Positions 17,236-25,874 of a stretch of DNA of 64,000 nucleotides are shown piece by piece. This DNA comes from Alkalibacillus silvisoli. GTDB taxonomy: Bacteria; Bacillota; Bacilli; Bacillales; Alkalibacillaceae. Position 1 is the stretch's first letter. Every line of letters starts with the position of its first letter. Where the stretch lies: contig NZ_BAAACZ010000009.1 in NCBI RefSeq assembly GCF_039521975.1, positions 124,001-188,000 on the forward strand, in the 5' to 3' direction. The notes beneath the pieces were generated by a model. It searched no databases. It was not told the origin of the DNA and saw nothing but the letters and a program-made list of their open reading frames with translations. The position numbers and the translations under genes were made by a program.

Positions 17236-17255
17236 TCCTTTTCTAATAATGGATT
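17219..17255 (-). terminator. Terminator for the minus-strand membrane-protein gene
   Basis: AATCCATTATTAG and CTAATAATGGATT form a perfect 13-bp stem (17222-17255). On the minus strand it is followed by TTTTTTATTC. The hairpin overlaps the last codons of the MFS gene and may also slow transcription in that direction. Confidence 0.8.
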
Positions 17256-17306
17256 GCATAATTAAAATTGGATAAGGTTAGTTAAAAATCACATACTAAT
17301 GGTAAC

Positions 17307-17786
17307 TCACTTTTTAAATAACAAGGTTAAACCAATGATGATTAAAAGGAGAGGCCAAAATTGTTCAATACTGTTAAACAGGAAGTCTAACCAACCGAAC
17401 CAACTTGGCATTGCAAATGACGATAAAGCGACAAAAGAAATAATGATTAATATTATTCCAATAATTGTACCTTGATTCGTTTTTTGAGCTCGTAAAATAA
17501 ATGCTACACCAATAATCAAAGTATACATCCCCCAGTGATCAATCCAATTTGCACTATGATTGATCGCATGGAAATGAATACCTAACCCAAATAATATGAT
17601 ACCTGGTAAAATATTATCGTACTGTCGATTGCCATAGGCGCTAAATAAAAAGGCAACACCTAAAATAACTAAAATGGTTGGCCAAGTATTAAATTGTGAC
17701 AAAACTGGAATGGTGTACTGCTGCATTAAAAAATAGAAACCGAAGCCTATTAAAATGATTGCTACAAAGGATTTATTTTGTCTCAT
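17307..17786 (-). CDS. Multipass membrane protein, LiaF/DUF5668-like
   Basis: A 159-residue hydrophobic protein with about six short membrane segments, repeating the pattern of a hydrophobic helix followed by 'WP-ILVILGVAFLF' or 'FWPLLLIIIGLTLLF'. This repeat is characteristic of the LiaF-like transmembrane domain seen in cell-envelope stress proteins of Firmicutes. There is no C-terminal LiaF sensor domain. It lies before hemA, where B. subtilis has the membrane-protein gene ysxD, and may be its counterpart; that is by position only. It reads divergently from hemA and has its own terminator. Confidence 0.7.
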   Translation of the reverse strand: MRQNKSFVAIILIGFGFYFLMQQYTIPVLSQFNTWPTILVILGVAFLFSAYGNRQYDNILPGIILFGLGIHFHAINHSANWIDHWGMYTLIIGVAFILRAQKTNQGTIIGIILIIISFVALSSFAMPSWFGWLDFLFNSIEQFWPLLLIIIGLTLLFKK

Positions 17787-17855
17787 AATTAACCGTCCTC
17801 TCTGGACATATTTCTTGATGGTTCGATACGGATATGATAGTCTACATATAGTTAT

Positions 17856-17870
17856 TAATAATTATTCTAA
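17856..17870. promoter_or_regulatory. Candidate PerR box upstream of hemA
   Basis: The 15-mer TAATAATTATTCTAA matches 12 of the 14 defined positions of the Bacillus PerR consensus TTATAATNATTATAA. In B. subtilis the hemAXCDBL operon is PerR-controlled. It lies 115 bp before the hemA start, and the region is AT-rich, so chance is possible. Confidence 0.4.
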
Positions 17871-17934
17871 ATAAATAGTATCATAAATCTTCATAATTTG
17901 TTCAATCAAGTGAAGTTTTTCTTTGAATAATTCT

Positions 17935-17943
17935 TGTTACAAT
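17935..17943 (+). promoter_or_regulatory. Extended -10 promoter of the hem operon
   Basis: TGTTACAAT lies 41 bases ahead of the hemA start codon, with no clear -35. Confidence 0.45.
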
Positions 17944-17984
17944 ATATTTAGGAAGTTTGACCGACGATTAAGGGGTGAAAAAAG

Positions 17985-19349
17985 ATGCATTTTGTTGCTG
18001 TAACAATTAATTACCGAACTGCCCCAGTAGAAATAAGAGAGAAGCTAACCTTCTCAGATGACCAACTAAGTGATGCGATTTCTAAGTTAAATGAACAGAA
18101 AAGCATTTTAGAAAATGTGATCGTTTCAACTTGTAACCGTACAGAGCTATATGTTGTTTCTGACCAGTTACATACTGGTCGTTATTATGTGAAGAAGTTT
18201 TTAGCTGATTGGTTTTCAATGGATGTTGATTATTTAGCTAATTTCATTGAGTTAAAAGAAGAAAATGAAGCTATAGAACATCTATTTAAAGTAGCTGCTG
18301 GGTTAGACTCGATGGTGCTAGGTGAAACTCAAATTTTAGGACAAGTTAAGGATTCTTTCGATAAGGCACAGCGTCATCAATCATCTGGCCTAATGTTTAA
18401 TCAATTATTTAAACAAGCCATTACTAATGCTAAACGTGCCCATAAAGAAACAGAGATTGGTGAAAATGCAGTATCTATTAGTTATGCTGCTGTTGAATTG
18501 GCCAAAACGATTTTCGACCAATTAAAGAATCAGCATGTTGTCATTTTAGGTGCTGGTAAGATGGGTGAGCTGGCTGTTCAAAACTTACACGGTTCAGGCG
18601 TTCATAATATTACAGTCGTTAACCGTACATTAGAGAAGGCAGAAGAGGTAGCGGCTAAATTTTCAGGACGAGCTAAGCCAATGGATGAGTTAAGTGACGT
18701 GCTAGAAGAAGCTGATATTGTCATTACATCAGTTGGTACAGATCACTATATTTTAAATGATTCAGATCTTAAACCGATTCTTAAGAAGCGTAATGGAAAA
18801 CCGTTATTTATGGTTGATATTGCTGTACCACGCAATCTAGATCCTGCAATTGAACAGTTAGAAAATATGTTCTTATATGATATTGACGATCTTCAAGGAA
18901 TTGTTGATCAAAACCTTGAAGAACGTAAACAAGCAGCTATAGAAATTGTGAACTTGATTGAAACTGAAATGAGTGACTTTGAAGAGTGGGTTAAGACCTT
19001 AGGGGTTGTCCCAGTAATCTCTGCTCTTCGTAAAAAAGCTTTAACAATCCAACAAGACACGATGGCATCTATCGAAAGAAAAATGCCAGATTTATCACCG
19101 AGAGAGAAAAAAGTACTTAATAAACATACTAAAAGCATCGTTAATCAAATGTTAAAAGAGCCGATTTTACAAGCTAAAGAAATGGCTGGAGAAGAACATG
19201 CTGATGACATGTTAAAGATGTTTGTCCGTATGTTTGGCATTGAAGGAGAAGTCCAAGAAGAATTACAAGAACAGAGTAAGAAGCACCCTAGTCATGAATC
19301 AGTTAATCAGTCATTACCCATTGCTAACTTAGTTAAAGCTATGCAATAG
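17985..19349 (+). CDS. hemA: Glutamyl-tRNA reductase
   Basis: First committed step of C5-pathway tetrapyrrole synthesis: it reduces Glu-tRNA to glutamate-1-semialdehyde with NADPH. The 454-residue protein has the catalytic Cys50 in VSTCNRTE, the GLDSMVLGETQILGQVK segment (about 105-121), the NADPH fold GAGKMGELA (about 190) and a helical dimerisation tail. The start is ATG 17985 behind AGGGGTG. It opens a six-gene operon hemAXCDBL ending at 24181, all closely spaced. A possible PerR box lies upstream. Confidence 0.97.
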   Translation: MHFVAVTINYRTAPVEIREKLTFSDDQLSDAISKLNEQKSILENVIVSTCNRTELYVVSDQLHTGRYYVKKFLADWFSMDVDYLANFIELKEENEAIEHLFKVAAGLDSMVLGETQILGQVKDSFDKAQRHQSSGLMFNQLFKQAITNAKRAHKETEIGENAVSISYAAVELAKTIFDQLKNQHVVILGAGKMGELAVQNLHGSGVHNITVVNRTLEKAEEVAAKFSGRAKPMDELSDVLEEADIVITSVGTDHYILNDSDLKPILKKRNGKPLFMVDIAVPRNLDPAIEQLENMFLYDIDDLQGIVDQNLEERKQAAIEIVNLIETEMSDFEEWVKTLGVVPVISALRKKALTIQQDTMASIERKMPDLSPREKKVLNKHTKSIVNQMLKEPILQAKEMAGEEHADDMLKMFVRMFGIEGEVQEELQEQSKKHPSHESVNQSLPIANLVKAMQ

Positions 19350-19371
19350 GTTAAGTGAGAGGAGCTCTCTC

Positions 19372-20199
19372 ATGGGGATATTTGAACAATTTAAAATATA
19401 TGAATTAATTGTATTGTTATATGGCTTGAGTTTAACTTTTTATTTTTATGATTTTGTAGAGAAAAACCGGAAGGCAAACCAGCTAGCCTTCTGGTTACTT
19501 TTATTGGTCTGGGTCCTACAAACAGTATTCTTATTTGTTAATATATATGTGTTAGGCTTTTTGCCGGTTTTTAACGTTTTAGAAGGTTTATATTTCTATG
19601 CATGGTTAATATTATTAGTATCTATTGTTGTGAACTATTTTTATAAAATGGACCTAGTTGTATTAATCATTAATGTTGTTGGATTTTTAGTCATGATGAT
19701 GTTTTTAATGAACTATGCATCGAGCGGACAGTCACAATTATCAGGTGACTTCATAGGCGAAATATTAGTTGCTCATATTGTATTAGCTTTTGTGGCTTAT
19801 ACATTGTATACACTATCGTTCGCTTTTGCAGTCTTATATTTATTGCAATTCTATCTTTTAAAAAAGAAAAGATGGCGTCAATTAATTAAAAGAATAGGGA
19901 ATTTAGAGCAATTGGAAAAACTCTCATTCTTAATTGTTGTTTTTGCTACTCCAGTCTTGCTCATTTCATTAGTTTTTGGACTGCTATGGGCTTATACGAC
20001 TGACGATTTATTTTATTGGTTAGACGCTAAAACAGTAGGGTCCTTTATAGTAATTGGTATTTACTCTATTATTATTTATATGAGAGTAACTAAAAAGCTA
20101 ATTGGTAAATCCATCGCTAGACTGAATATCATAGCCTTTTTAGTGCTATTTTGTAATTATTTACTATTATCCATGCTGTCTAACTTTCATGGATTATAA
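19372..20199 (+). CDS. hemX: HemX, CcsA-like membrane protein of the haem operon
   Basis: A 275-residue integral membrane protein with about eight membrane helices, a cytochrome c assembly (CcsA/HemX) relative. Lys/Arg-rich loops (KKKRWRQLIKR near 165) alternate with hydrophobic spans. In B. subtilis HemX lowers the amount of HemA, so it is a negative effector of haem synthesis rather than an enzyme. The same position between hemA and hemC supports the call. It starts at ATG 19372 after GAGAGGAG and lies 22 bases from hemA. Confidence 0.92.
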   Translation: MGIFEQFKIYELIVLLYGLSLTFYFYDFVEKNRKANQLAFWLLLLVWVLQTVFLFVNIYVLGFLPVFNVLEGLYFYAWLILLVSIVVNYFYKMDLVVLIINVVGFLVMMMFLMNYASSGQSQLSGDFIGEILVAHIVLAFVAYTLYTLSFAFAVLYLLQFYLLKKKRWRQLIKRIGNLEQLEKLSFLIVVFATPVLLISLVFGLLWAYTTDDLFYWLDAKTVGSFIVIGIYSIIIYMRVTKKLIGKSIARLNIIAFLVLFCNYLLLSMLSNFHGL

Positions 20200-20218
20200 T
20201 ATTTAGGAGGCAAATGAA

Positions 20219-21166
20219 ATGCGTAACATTATTATTGGTTCAAGAAGAAGTAATCTCGCTTTAACTCAAACAGATTGGGTTATTGATCAGTTAAACAAAG
20301 TGTCTGATCAGTATAGCTTTGAAGTGAAAAAGATCGTTACAAAAGGTGATCAAATTCTAGATGTAACGTTATCTAAAGTTGGTGGGAAAGGCTTATTCGT
20401 TAAGGAAATTGAACAAGCCATGTATAACCATGAAATCGATATGGCTGTACATAGCATGAAAGATATGCCTTCTCAAATACCTGAAGGACTAACAATAGGT
20501 TGTGTACCTGAGCGTGAGGACCATCGTGATGCATTTATTTCAGAAGATCACGTTAAACTTGATGATTTAAAAGAAGGTGCTCTTATTGGTACAAGTAGTT
20601 TACGCCGTGGTGCTCAACTACTAGCATATCGCCCAGATTTAGAGATTCAATGGATCAGAGGAAATATTGAAACAAGGTTACGTAAATTGAAAGAAGAGAG
20701 CTTTGATGCGATTATTTTAGCAGCTGCAGGTCTTAAGCGCATGGGATGGTCTACAGAGCTTGTGACAGAATTTTTGGAACCAGAAGTATGTTTGCCTGCT
20801 GTTGGACAAGGTGCTCTAGCATTAGAATGTCGTGAAGATGATGAAGATTTACTACAGTTAATTAATAAGATTAATGATGAATATACAGCAAAGACAGTTA
20901 AAGCAGAACGTAAATTTTTAAGTTTATTAGAAGGTAGTTGTTCAGTTCCAATCGCAGGGTATGCTGTATTAGATGGAGATGATATCGTACTACAAGCCTT
21001 AGTATCTTCTTCAGATGGTAAAACGGTTCTTAAAGAAACTGTTCGTTCAACTGACCCGATTGAAGCAGGTGAAAAAGCTTCTGAACTCTTAATTAATCGA
21101 GGCGCTAAGAAGCTAGTAGAAGAGGCTAAAGAGGAGTTAGAAGCTAATAATGGAGAAGGTCAGTAA
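20219..21166 (+). CDS. hemC: Porphobilinogen deaminase (hydroxymethylbilane synthase)
   Basis: Polymerises four porphobilinogens to hydroxymethylbilane. The 315-residue protein has the N-terminal IIIGSRRSNLALTQT, the substrate segment VHSMKDMP (about 80-87), GTSSLRRGAQL (about 126-136), and the Cys that carries the dipyrromethane cofactor, Cys241 in GSCSVPI. The start is ATG 20219 after TAGGAGG. Its 3' end overlaps hemD by 17 bases, indicating translational coupling. Confidence 0.97.
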   Translation: MRNIIIGSRRSNLALTQTDWVIDQLNKVSDQYSFEVKKIVTKGDQILDVTLSKVGGKGLFVKEIEQAMYNHEIDMAVHSMKDMPSQIPEGLTIGCVPEREDHRDAFISEDHVKLDDLKEGALIGTSSLRRGAQLLAYRPDLEIQWIRGNIETRLRKLKEESFDAIILAAAGLKRMGWSTELVTEFLEPEVCLPAVGQGALALECREDDEDLLQLINKINDEYTAKTVKAERKFLSLLEGSCSVPIAGYAVLDGDDIVLQALVSSSDGKTVLKETVRSTDPIEAGEKASELLINRGAKKLVEEAKEELEANNGEGQ

Positions 21167-21908
21167 ACAAGTTTTACTTTCAAGAAGTTTGGAAGAAGCT
21201 ATACCATTTCAACAAATTGATACCGATAAACTTAGTATAAAAGGAATTCCACTTATTAAGTTCGCTCAATATGAAGACTTTCATGTTGAGCGAACTCTAA
21301 ATACTTTACACGCGTTTGATTGGATTATTTTCACTAGTCATAATGGAATCCATTATTTTTTCAAAACGTTAGAACAGTATAATCATCGCCTAGAAGAACT
21401 TAACCATTTGCGTTTTGGTACAGTAGGAAGTAAAACAGCTGAAACTTTAAAACAACATGGTTTCGAAGTTGATTTCGTACCAGAAGTATTTGATGCGAAT
21501 CAAATGGGTAAGCAAATGTTAGAAGAAGTGGAAATGGAAAATGTCCTATTAGTGAAAGGGACACGATCACGAATTGTGTTAGATGAAATGTTTGAAGCTC
21601 ATAACATTGCTTTTTCAAACTTAATCGTTTATCAAACTACAACGAACTCTGAAGTAAAGCATGCAGTAAAGCAATTATTAGATGATGAGTTACATGCTTT
21701 TGTATTTACTTCACCATCATCTATTCAAGCCTATATGGAATTAGGAGAAGGTTTAGTTAAAAGAACTTATCACTTACCCTGCTTTTGTATTGGTGAAACG
21801 ACAGCGAGTTATGCACGTGAAGTTGGATTTGAGCAAATTATTATTCCAGAAGAATACACTATAGATTCATTAGCATTAGAAGTTGAAAATTATTTCAAGG
21901 AGGGCTAG
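21150..21908 (+). CDS. hemD: Uroporphyrinogen-III synthase
   Basis: Cyclises hydroxymethylbilane with inversion of ring D to give uroporphyrinogen III. The family is poorly conserved. The 252-residue length, the two-domain alpha/beta pattern, WIIFTSHNGIHYFF (about 54-67), the FGTVGSKTAETLKQHGFEVDF segment and FTSPSSIQAYME (about 188-199) fit HemD. The start codon ATG 21150 lies inside hemC, with the GGAG-like sequence of the hemC tail as ribosome-binding site. hemB follows after one base. Confidence 0.92.
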   Translation: MEKVSKQVLLSRSLEEAIPFQQIDTDKLSIKGIPLIKFAQYEDFHVERTLNTLHAFDWIIFTSHNGIHYFFKTLEQYNHRLEELNHLRFGTVGSKTAETLKQHGFEVDFVPEVFDANQMGKQMLEEVEMENVLLVKGTRSRIVLDEMFEAHNIAFSNLIVYQTTTNSEVKHAVKQLLDDELHAFVFTSPSSIQAYMELGEGLVKRTYHLPCFCIGETTASYAREVGFEQIIIPEEYTIDSLALEVENYFKEG

Positions 21909-21909
21909 C

Positions 21910-22887
21910 ATGTCGAACTTATCGTTTGCACGCCATCGTAGGTTAAGAACAACTGAACATTTAAGAGATATGGTTCGTGAAACGCAATTACATACTGAAG
22001 ATCTAATTTTTCCGATTTTTGTTTTAGAAGAAGAAGGGCAAAAAAATGAAGTCCCTTCAATGCCGGGTGTTTATCAAGTCTCACTTGATTATTTGTTAGA
22101 AGAAGTCAATGAAGTGGTTTCATTAGGTATTCGTTCGATCATTTTATTCGGTGTACCAAAGACGAAAGATGATGTTGGTTCAGAAGCTTATCATGATGAA
22201 GGTGTTGTACAAAAAGCAACGCGTATAGTTAAAGAAGCACACTCGGAGTTAGTCGTTGTAGCGGATACGTGTTTATGTCAGTATACATCTCATGGCCATT
22301 GTGGTGTAATCGAAAATAATTACGTCAATAACGATCAAACGTTGCCATTACTCGTGGATACTGCGATTTCCCAAGCTAAGGCTGGTGCAGATATTATTGC
22401 ACCTTCAAATATGATGGATGGCTTTGTTGCTGCAATTAGAAAGGGCTTAGATGAGGCTGGTTTTGAACATATTCCAATCATGTCCTACGCTGTTAAGTAC
22501 GCCTCTGCATTTTATGGGCCTTTTAGAGATGCAGCCCACAGTACACCACAGTTTGGTGATCGAAAAACGTATCAAATGGACCCAGCTAACCGTATTGAGG
22601 CGAAAAGAGAAGCACATTCTGATGTAGAAGAAGGTGCAGACTTTTTAATTGTTAAACCTGCATTAAGTTATTTAGACATTATGCGAGAGTTGAAAAACGA
22701 TTATAACCAACCAATCGTCGCTTATAATGTGAGTGGAGAATATTCATTAATTAAAGCGGCTTCAAAGAACGGTTGGGTTGATGAAAAAGAAATAGTATTA
22801 GAGAAAATGACATCAATGAAACGCGCTGGAGCAGATTTGATTATTACTTATTTTGCAAAAGATATCGCAAAATGGATTAATGAATAG
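21910..22887 (+). CDS. hemB: Porphobilinogen synthase (delta-aminolevulinate dehydratase)
   Basis: Condenses two 5-aminolevulinates. The 325-residue enzyme carries the zinc-type cysteine cluster Cys121, Cys123 and Cys131 (DTCLCQYTSHGHCG), so it should be a Zn-dependent HemB. The two active-site lysines are Lys196 (SYAVKYASAFYGP) and the Schiff-base Lys249 (FLIVKPALSYLD). The start is ATG 21910 after CAAGGAGGG; an in-frame start at 21883 lies within hemD and before the ribosome-binding site. It is the fifth gene of the hem operon. Confidence 0.96.
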   Translation: MSNLSFARHRRLRTTEHLRDMVRETQLHTEDLIFPIFVLEEEGQKNEVPSMPGVYQVSLDYLLEEVNEVVSLGIRSIILFGVPKTKDDVGSEAYHDEGVVQKATRIVKEAHSELVVVADTCLCQYTSHGHCGVIENNYVNNDQTLPLLVDTAISQAKAGADIIAPSNMMDGFVAAIRKGLDEAGFEHIPIMSYAVKYASAFYGPFRDAAHSTPQFGDRKTYQMDPANRIEAKREAHSDVEEGADFLIVKPALSYLDIMRELKNDYNQPIVAYNVSGEYSLIKAASKNGWVDEKEIVLEKMTSMKRAGADLIITYFAKDIAKWINE

Positions 22888-22900
22888 GGAGGACATATAA

Positions 22901-24181
22901 ATGACTAATCGTTCAAAGCAATTATTTGAAGAAGCAGTCGATTTATTCCCAGGGGGAGTAAACTCGCCAGTAAGAGCTTTTAACTCTGTAGATCATGACC
23001 CAATTTACATGGAAGAAGGTAAGGGGTCAAAAATTAAAGATGTAGACGGTAAAGAGTATATTGACTATGTATTAAGTTGGGGACCTTTAATTGTTGGACA
23101 TGCCCATGAACAAGTATTAGAAACATTACAAGAAGTGATGAAAAAAGGGACAAGCTTTGGTGCTAACGTTGAATATGAAAATAAACTGGCGAAGTTGTTG
23201 ATTGACCGCGTTCCTTCTATTGAAATGATTCGTATGGTTAATTCAGGTACTGAGGCAACAATGAGTGCATTAAGATTAGCTAGAGGTTACACGAAGCGTA
23301 GTAAAATCTTAAAGTTTGAAGGTAATTACCATGGCCATGGAGACTCTTTATTAATTAAAGCTGGCTCTGGAGTTGCCACTTTAGGCCTTCCAGATAGCCC
23401 AGGTGTCCCAGAGTCGATAGCGAAAAATACCATTACAGTTCCATATAATGATCAAGAAAGCGTTAAATATGCATTTGAACAATATGGTGATGATCTTGCA
23501 GCTGTTATTGTTGAGCCGGTTTCAGGTAATATGGGTGTTGTACCACCGATTAATGACTTTTTAAGCTTTCTACGCGATATGACAAATGATTACGGATCGC
23601 TATTAATTTTTGATGAAGTTATGACAGGCTTTCGAGTTGGTTATAACTGTGCGCAAGGTCATTTTGGTGTAACACCAGACTTAACTTGTTTAGGTAAAGT
23701 AATTGGTGGTGGATTACCAGTTGGTGCTTATGGTGGTAAACGCGAAATTATGGAAATGATCGCGCCTGCTGGTGACATTTATCAAGCTGGTACTTTATCA
23801 GGTAACCCATTGGCAATGGCAGCTGGTTATGCAACTTTAAGCCAACTAACAGAAGCTTCGTATGAAGAGATGAACCGTAAAGCAGATCGTCTCGTTGAAG
23901 GAATTAAGAAAGCAGCAGAAGAAAATGGTGTACCACTACAAATTAATCGAGCTGGTTCAATGTTAGGTTTCTTCTTTACAAATGAAGAGGTTATTAACTT
24001 TGAAACTGCAAAATCATCTGATTTAGAATGGTTTGCTAAGTATTATAAGGTGATGGCTGATGAGGGAATTTTCTTACCTCCTTCTCAGTTTGAAGGAATG
24101 TTCCTATCGACAGTTCACACTGATGCTGATATTGAAAAGACAATCGAAGCAATTAACAAGGCGTTTAGGCAGTATAAGTAA
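22901..24181 (+). CDS. hemL: Glutamate-1-semialdehyde 2,1-aminomutase
   Basis: PLP enzyme that converts glutamate-1-semialdehyde to 5-aminolevulinate, working directly after HemA. In 426 residues it shows NSPVRAF near the N-terminus, the PLP phosphate site NSGTEATMSALRLAR, YHGHGDSLL, the PLP-ring Asp in IFDEVMTGFR, and the Schiff-base Lys266 in CLGKVIGGGLPVG. The start is ATG 22901 after GGGAGGA. It ends the hem operon; a long-stem terminator follows. Confidence 0.97.
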   Translation: MTNRSKQLFEEAVDLFPGGVNSPVRAFNSVDHDPIYMEEGKGSKIKDVDGKEYIDYVLSWGPLIVGHAHEQVLETLQEVMKKGTSFGANVEYENKLAKLLIDRVPSIEMIRMVNSGTEATMSALRLARGYTKRSKILKFEGNYHGHGDSLLIKAGSGVATLGLPDSPGVPESIAKNTITVPYNDQESVKYAFEQYGDDLAAVIVEPVSGNMGVVPPINDFLSFLRDMTNDYGSLLIFDEVMTGFRVGYNCAQGHFGVTPDLTCLGKVIGGGLPVGAYGGKREIMEMIAPAGDIYQAGTLSGNPLAMAAGYATLSQLTEASYEEMNRKADRLVEGIKKAAEENGVPLQINRAGSMLGFFFTNEEVINFETAKSSDLEWFAKYYKVMADEGIFLPPSQFEGMFLSTVHTDADIEKTIEAINKAFRQYK

Positions 24182-24216
24182 TTCTTTAGAGTCAGGGAAC
24201 GATATTGAATCTAAAT

Positions 24217-24259
24217 AATCAGAACGAGTTCATTTACGGTGAACCGTTCTGATTTTCTA
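24217..24259 (+). terminator. Terminator of the hem operon
   Basis: AATCAGAACG then GTTCA pair with TGAAC then CGTTCTGATT (one mismatch), a 15-bp stem followed by TTCTAT. The stem is strong and the T-tract weak. Confidence 0.75.
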
Positions 24260-24425
24260 TATATTACAACTATTTTTTTCTCCACCTTTTTGTATAGTCT
24301 AAAATGCAATAACTTCCTCTCCCTTAGGTGAATTGAAGTTATAAAATGGACATAGTTCTGTTCCTTTTGTAATACACATATAGTAAATAGTAATGGATAA
24401 AGTGACCATATGAGGGGGATTTATA

Positions 24426-25577
24426 TTGAGTAACTACGAACAAGTGCCATATCAATTTGAAGTTCGGGAAATTATTAATTTCAAACGAGGGGAGGAAATT
24501 GATGACCTTTATAGCATCGCGATCGACCCTGATGTTAAGGTCATCCACGAAAGTAATTATGTTCAAGTACGTGGTGTTTTAGTTGTACGAGGTGATTATC
24601 AAACCACTCACTTAAATCAAGAGTCACAATACATTATGGATGAAGATGAGCAAAATACGGTTCAGCAAGTTCGTACACTAGACAATGGGTTTATGGAGTT
24701 TCAGTATCCTATTCCTATTGATATAACGATCCCACACAATCGAATTAGAACAGATGACCATATTCAAGTAGTTATTGATTATTTTGATTATGAGTTACCA
24801 GAATCAAAAACATTAAAAATCTATTCCAATGTTCGGTTAGACGGTACAGCTATTTTAGAAGCGGAAGAGCGATCAGATGACCCTGCCGTTCAGTCAGATT
24901 TTGAACTTAAAGAATTTCCAACCATTGAACAAGAGGAACCGTCTTACGATGATCAGGACTACGAGACAGATGAAGGTCATGAAGATCCTTATTATTATGA
25001 TAGTACAGCAAATTATAATGAACAGGTGAACTATGAAGAAAGTGCTGAGAGTGACCCTGTAGAAAATGAAGGTGAAAAAGGCCGAGATTTTTGGAAGAAG
25101 AAAGAAGGTCAGTCATTACATGAATTTTTCCATAAAGGTAAAGTGGATGGAGATAGTAGTCAAGACACGTCTCAAAATGTAGAAGAGGTCACTGTAGCGG
25201 CGATGAATGAACCTTCTGATGAAGTTCATGATTATGGTGAAGAACATGAAACACATGATGCTGATGAAGACACAGATACAGACACAGACACATTTGCAGA
25301 TGGGTCTGAAGGAGAGGAAGACGAGAAGAAAAAAGAATCAAAACCTAAAAAAGGTTTAGGTTATTTATCAAAGTTCTTCAGAGAAGATGAAGAATCAAGT
25401 CGTGTCAAAATGCGTATGCGCTTTGTCCAAGAGAATGATACGCTTGAGTCAATTGCTAATTATTATCAAGTTTCTGTAAGTAAATTAGAAAGGTTAAATG
25501 ATTTAGAAGTAGGTGACTCTCTGAAAGCGGGAGATGTACTTTATGTTCCGGCTGAGGTTAGACAGTCTAGTGAGTAA
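24426..25577 (+). CDS. spoVID: Stage VI sporulation protein D (spore coat morphogenesis)
   Basis: A mother-cell protein that drives encasement of the forespore by coat proteins and binds SafA and SpoIVA. The 383-residue protein has the conserved N-terminal beta-rich domain (QVPYQFEVREIINFKRGEEI onward), a very acidic low-complexity middle (about 165-305, with an Asp-Thr run near 285), and a C-terminal LysM domain (about 335-378, QENDTLESIANYYQVS). The start is TTG 24426 after GAGGGGG. A sigma-E-like -10, CATATAGT, lies at 24377-24384, with no convincing -35. SafA, its partner, is encoded at 44614. Confidence 0.93.
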   Translation: MSNYEQVPYQFEVREIINFKRGEEIDDLYSIAIDPDVKVIHESNYVQVRGVLVVRGDYQTTHLNQESQYIMDEDEQNTVQQVRTLDNGFMEFQYPIPIDITIPHNRIRTDDHIQVVIDYFDYELPESKTLKIYSNVRLDGTAILEAEERSDDPAVQSDFELKEFPTIEQEEPSYDDQDYETDEGHEDPYYYDSTANYNEQVNYEESAESDPVENEGEKGRDFWKKKEGQSLHEFFHKGKVDGDSSQDTSQNVEEVTVAAMNEPSDEVHDYGEEHETHDADEDTDTDTDTFADGSEGEEDEKKKESKPKKGLGYLSKFFREDEESSRVKMRMRFVQENDTLESIANYYQVSVSKLERLNDLEVGDSLKAGDVLYVPAEVRQSSE

Positions 25578-25579
25578 AG

Positions 25580-25768
25580 TTAGATCCATTCTAAATAGAA
25601 AGCAATAAATATACCAACTAATGCTCCAGATAAAAAGACATCTAATGTAGAAGGAAACAGTAATGTACGAATCAATTGGAAGATCATGATTGGTAAAATA
25701 CAACGTTCGATTGTGAAAATGCATTGTCTAGCCCAAGGTGGTAATCGGTATCGGTAATATTTACTCAT
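25580..25768 (-). CDS. Small membrane protein of unknown function
   Basis: A 62-residue protein with a basic, aromatic N-terminus (MSKYYRYRLPPWARQ) and one or two membrane segments (IMIFQLIRTLLF and FLSGALVGIFIAFYL), ending EWI. I do not recognise a named family. Evidence for a real gene is a strong ribosome-binding site (GAGGAGG on the minus strand) at proper distance from ATG 25768, a well-formed composition, and a stop only two bases beyond the spoVID stop on the other strand. B. subtilis has ysxE after spoVID; no ysxE is present here. Confidence 0.65.
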   Translation of the reverse strand: MSKYYRYRLPPWARQCIFTIERCILPIMIFQLIRTLLFPSTLDVFLSGALVGIFIAFYLEWI

Positions 25769-25828
25769 CTAAATTTCCTCCTCTTTAGCTACAATATGTT
25801 GGTAAAGGGAAGTTGTGCTTTAAATTCA

Positions 25829-25858
25829 TTGACTTTTTATGATGAATTTGTATACAAT
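25829..25858 (+). promoter_or_regulatory. Promoter of the valS T-box leader
   Basis: TTGACT (25829-25834) and TACAAT (25853-25858) are spaced 18 bp, or 16 bp if the -10 is read as TATACA. It points into the T-box leader. Confidence 0.7.
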
Positions 25859-25874
25859 AATAGCAAACTTAATT

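Noticed and set aside
25265..25300. Short tandem repeat (GACACA units) in spoVID, considered as a repeat array
   Set aside because: It codes for the acidic Asp-Thr run of SpoVID in frame; it is low complexity, not a CRISPR or mobile array.
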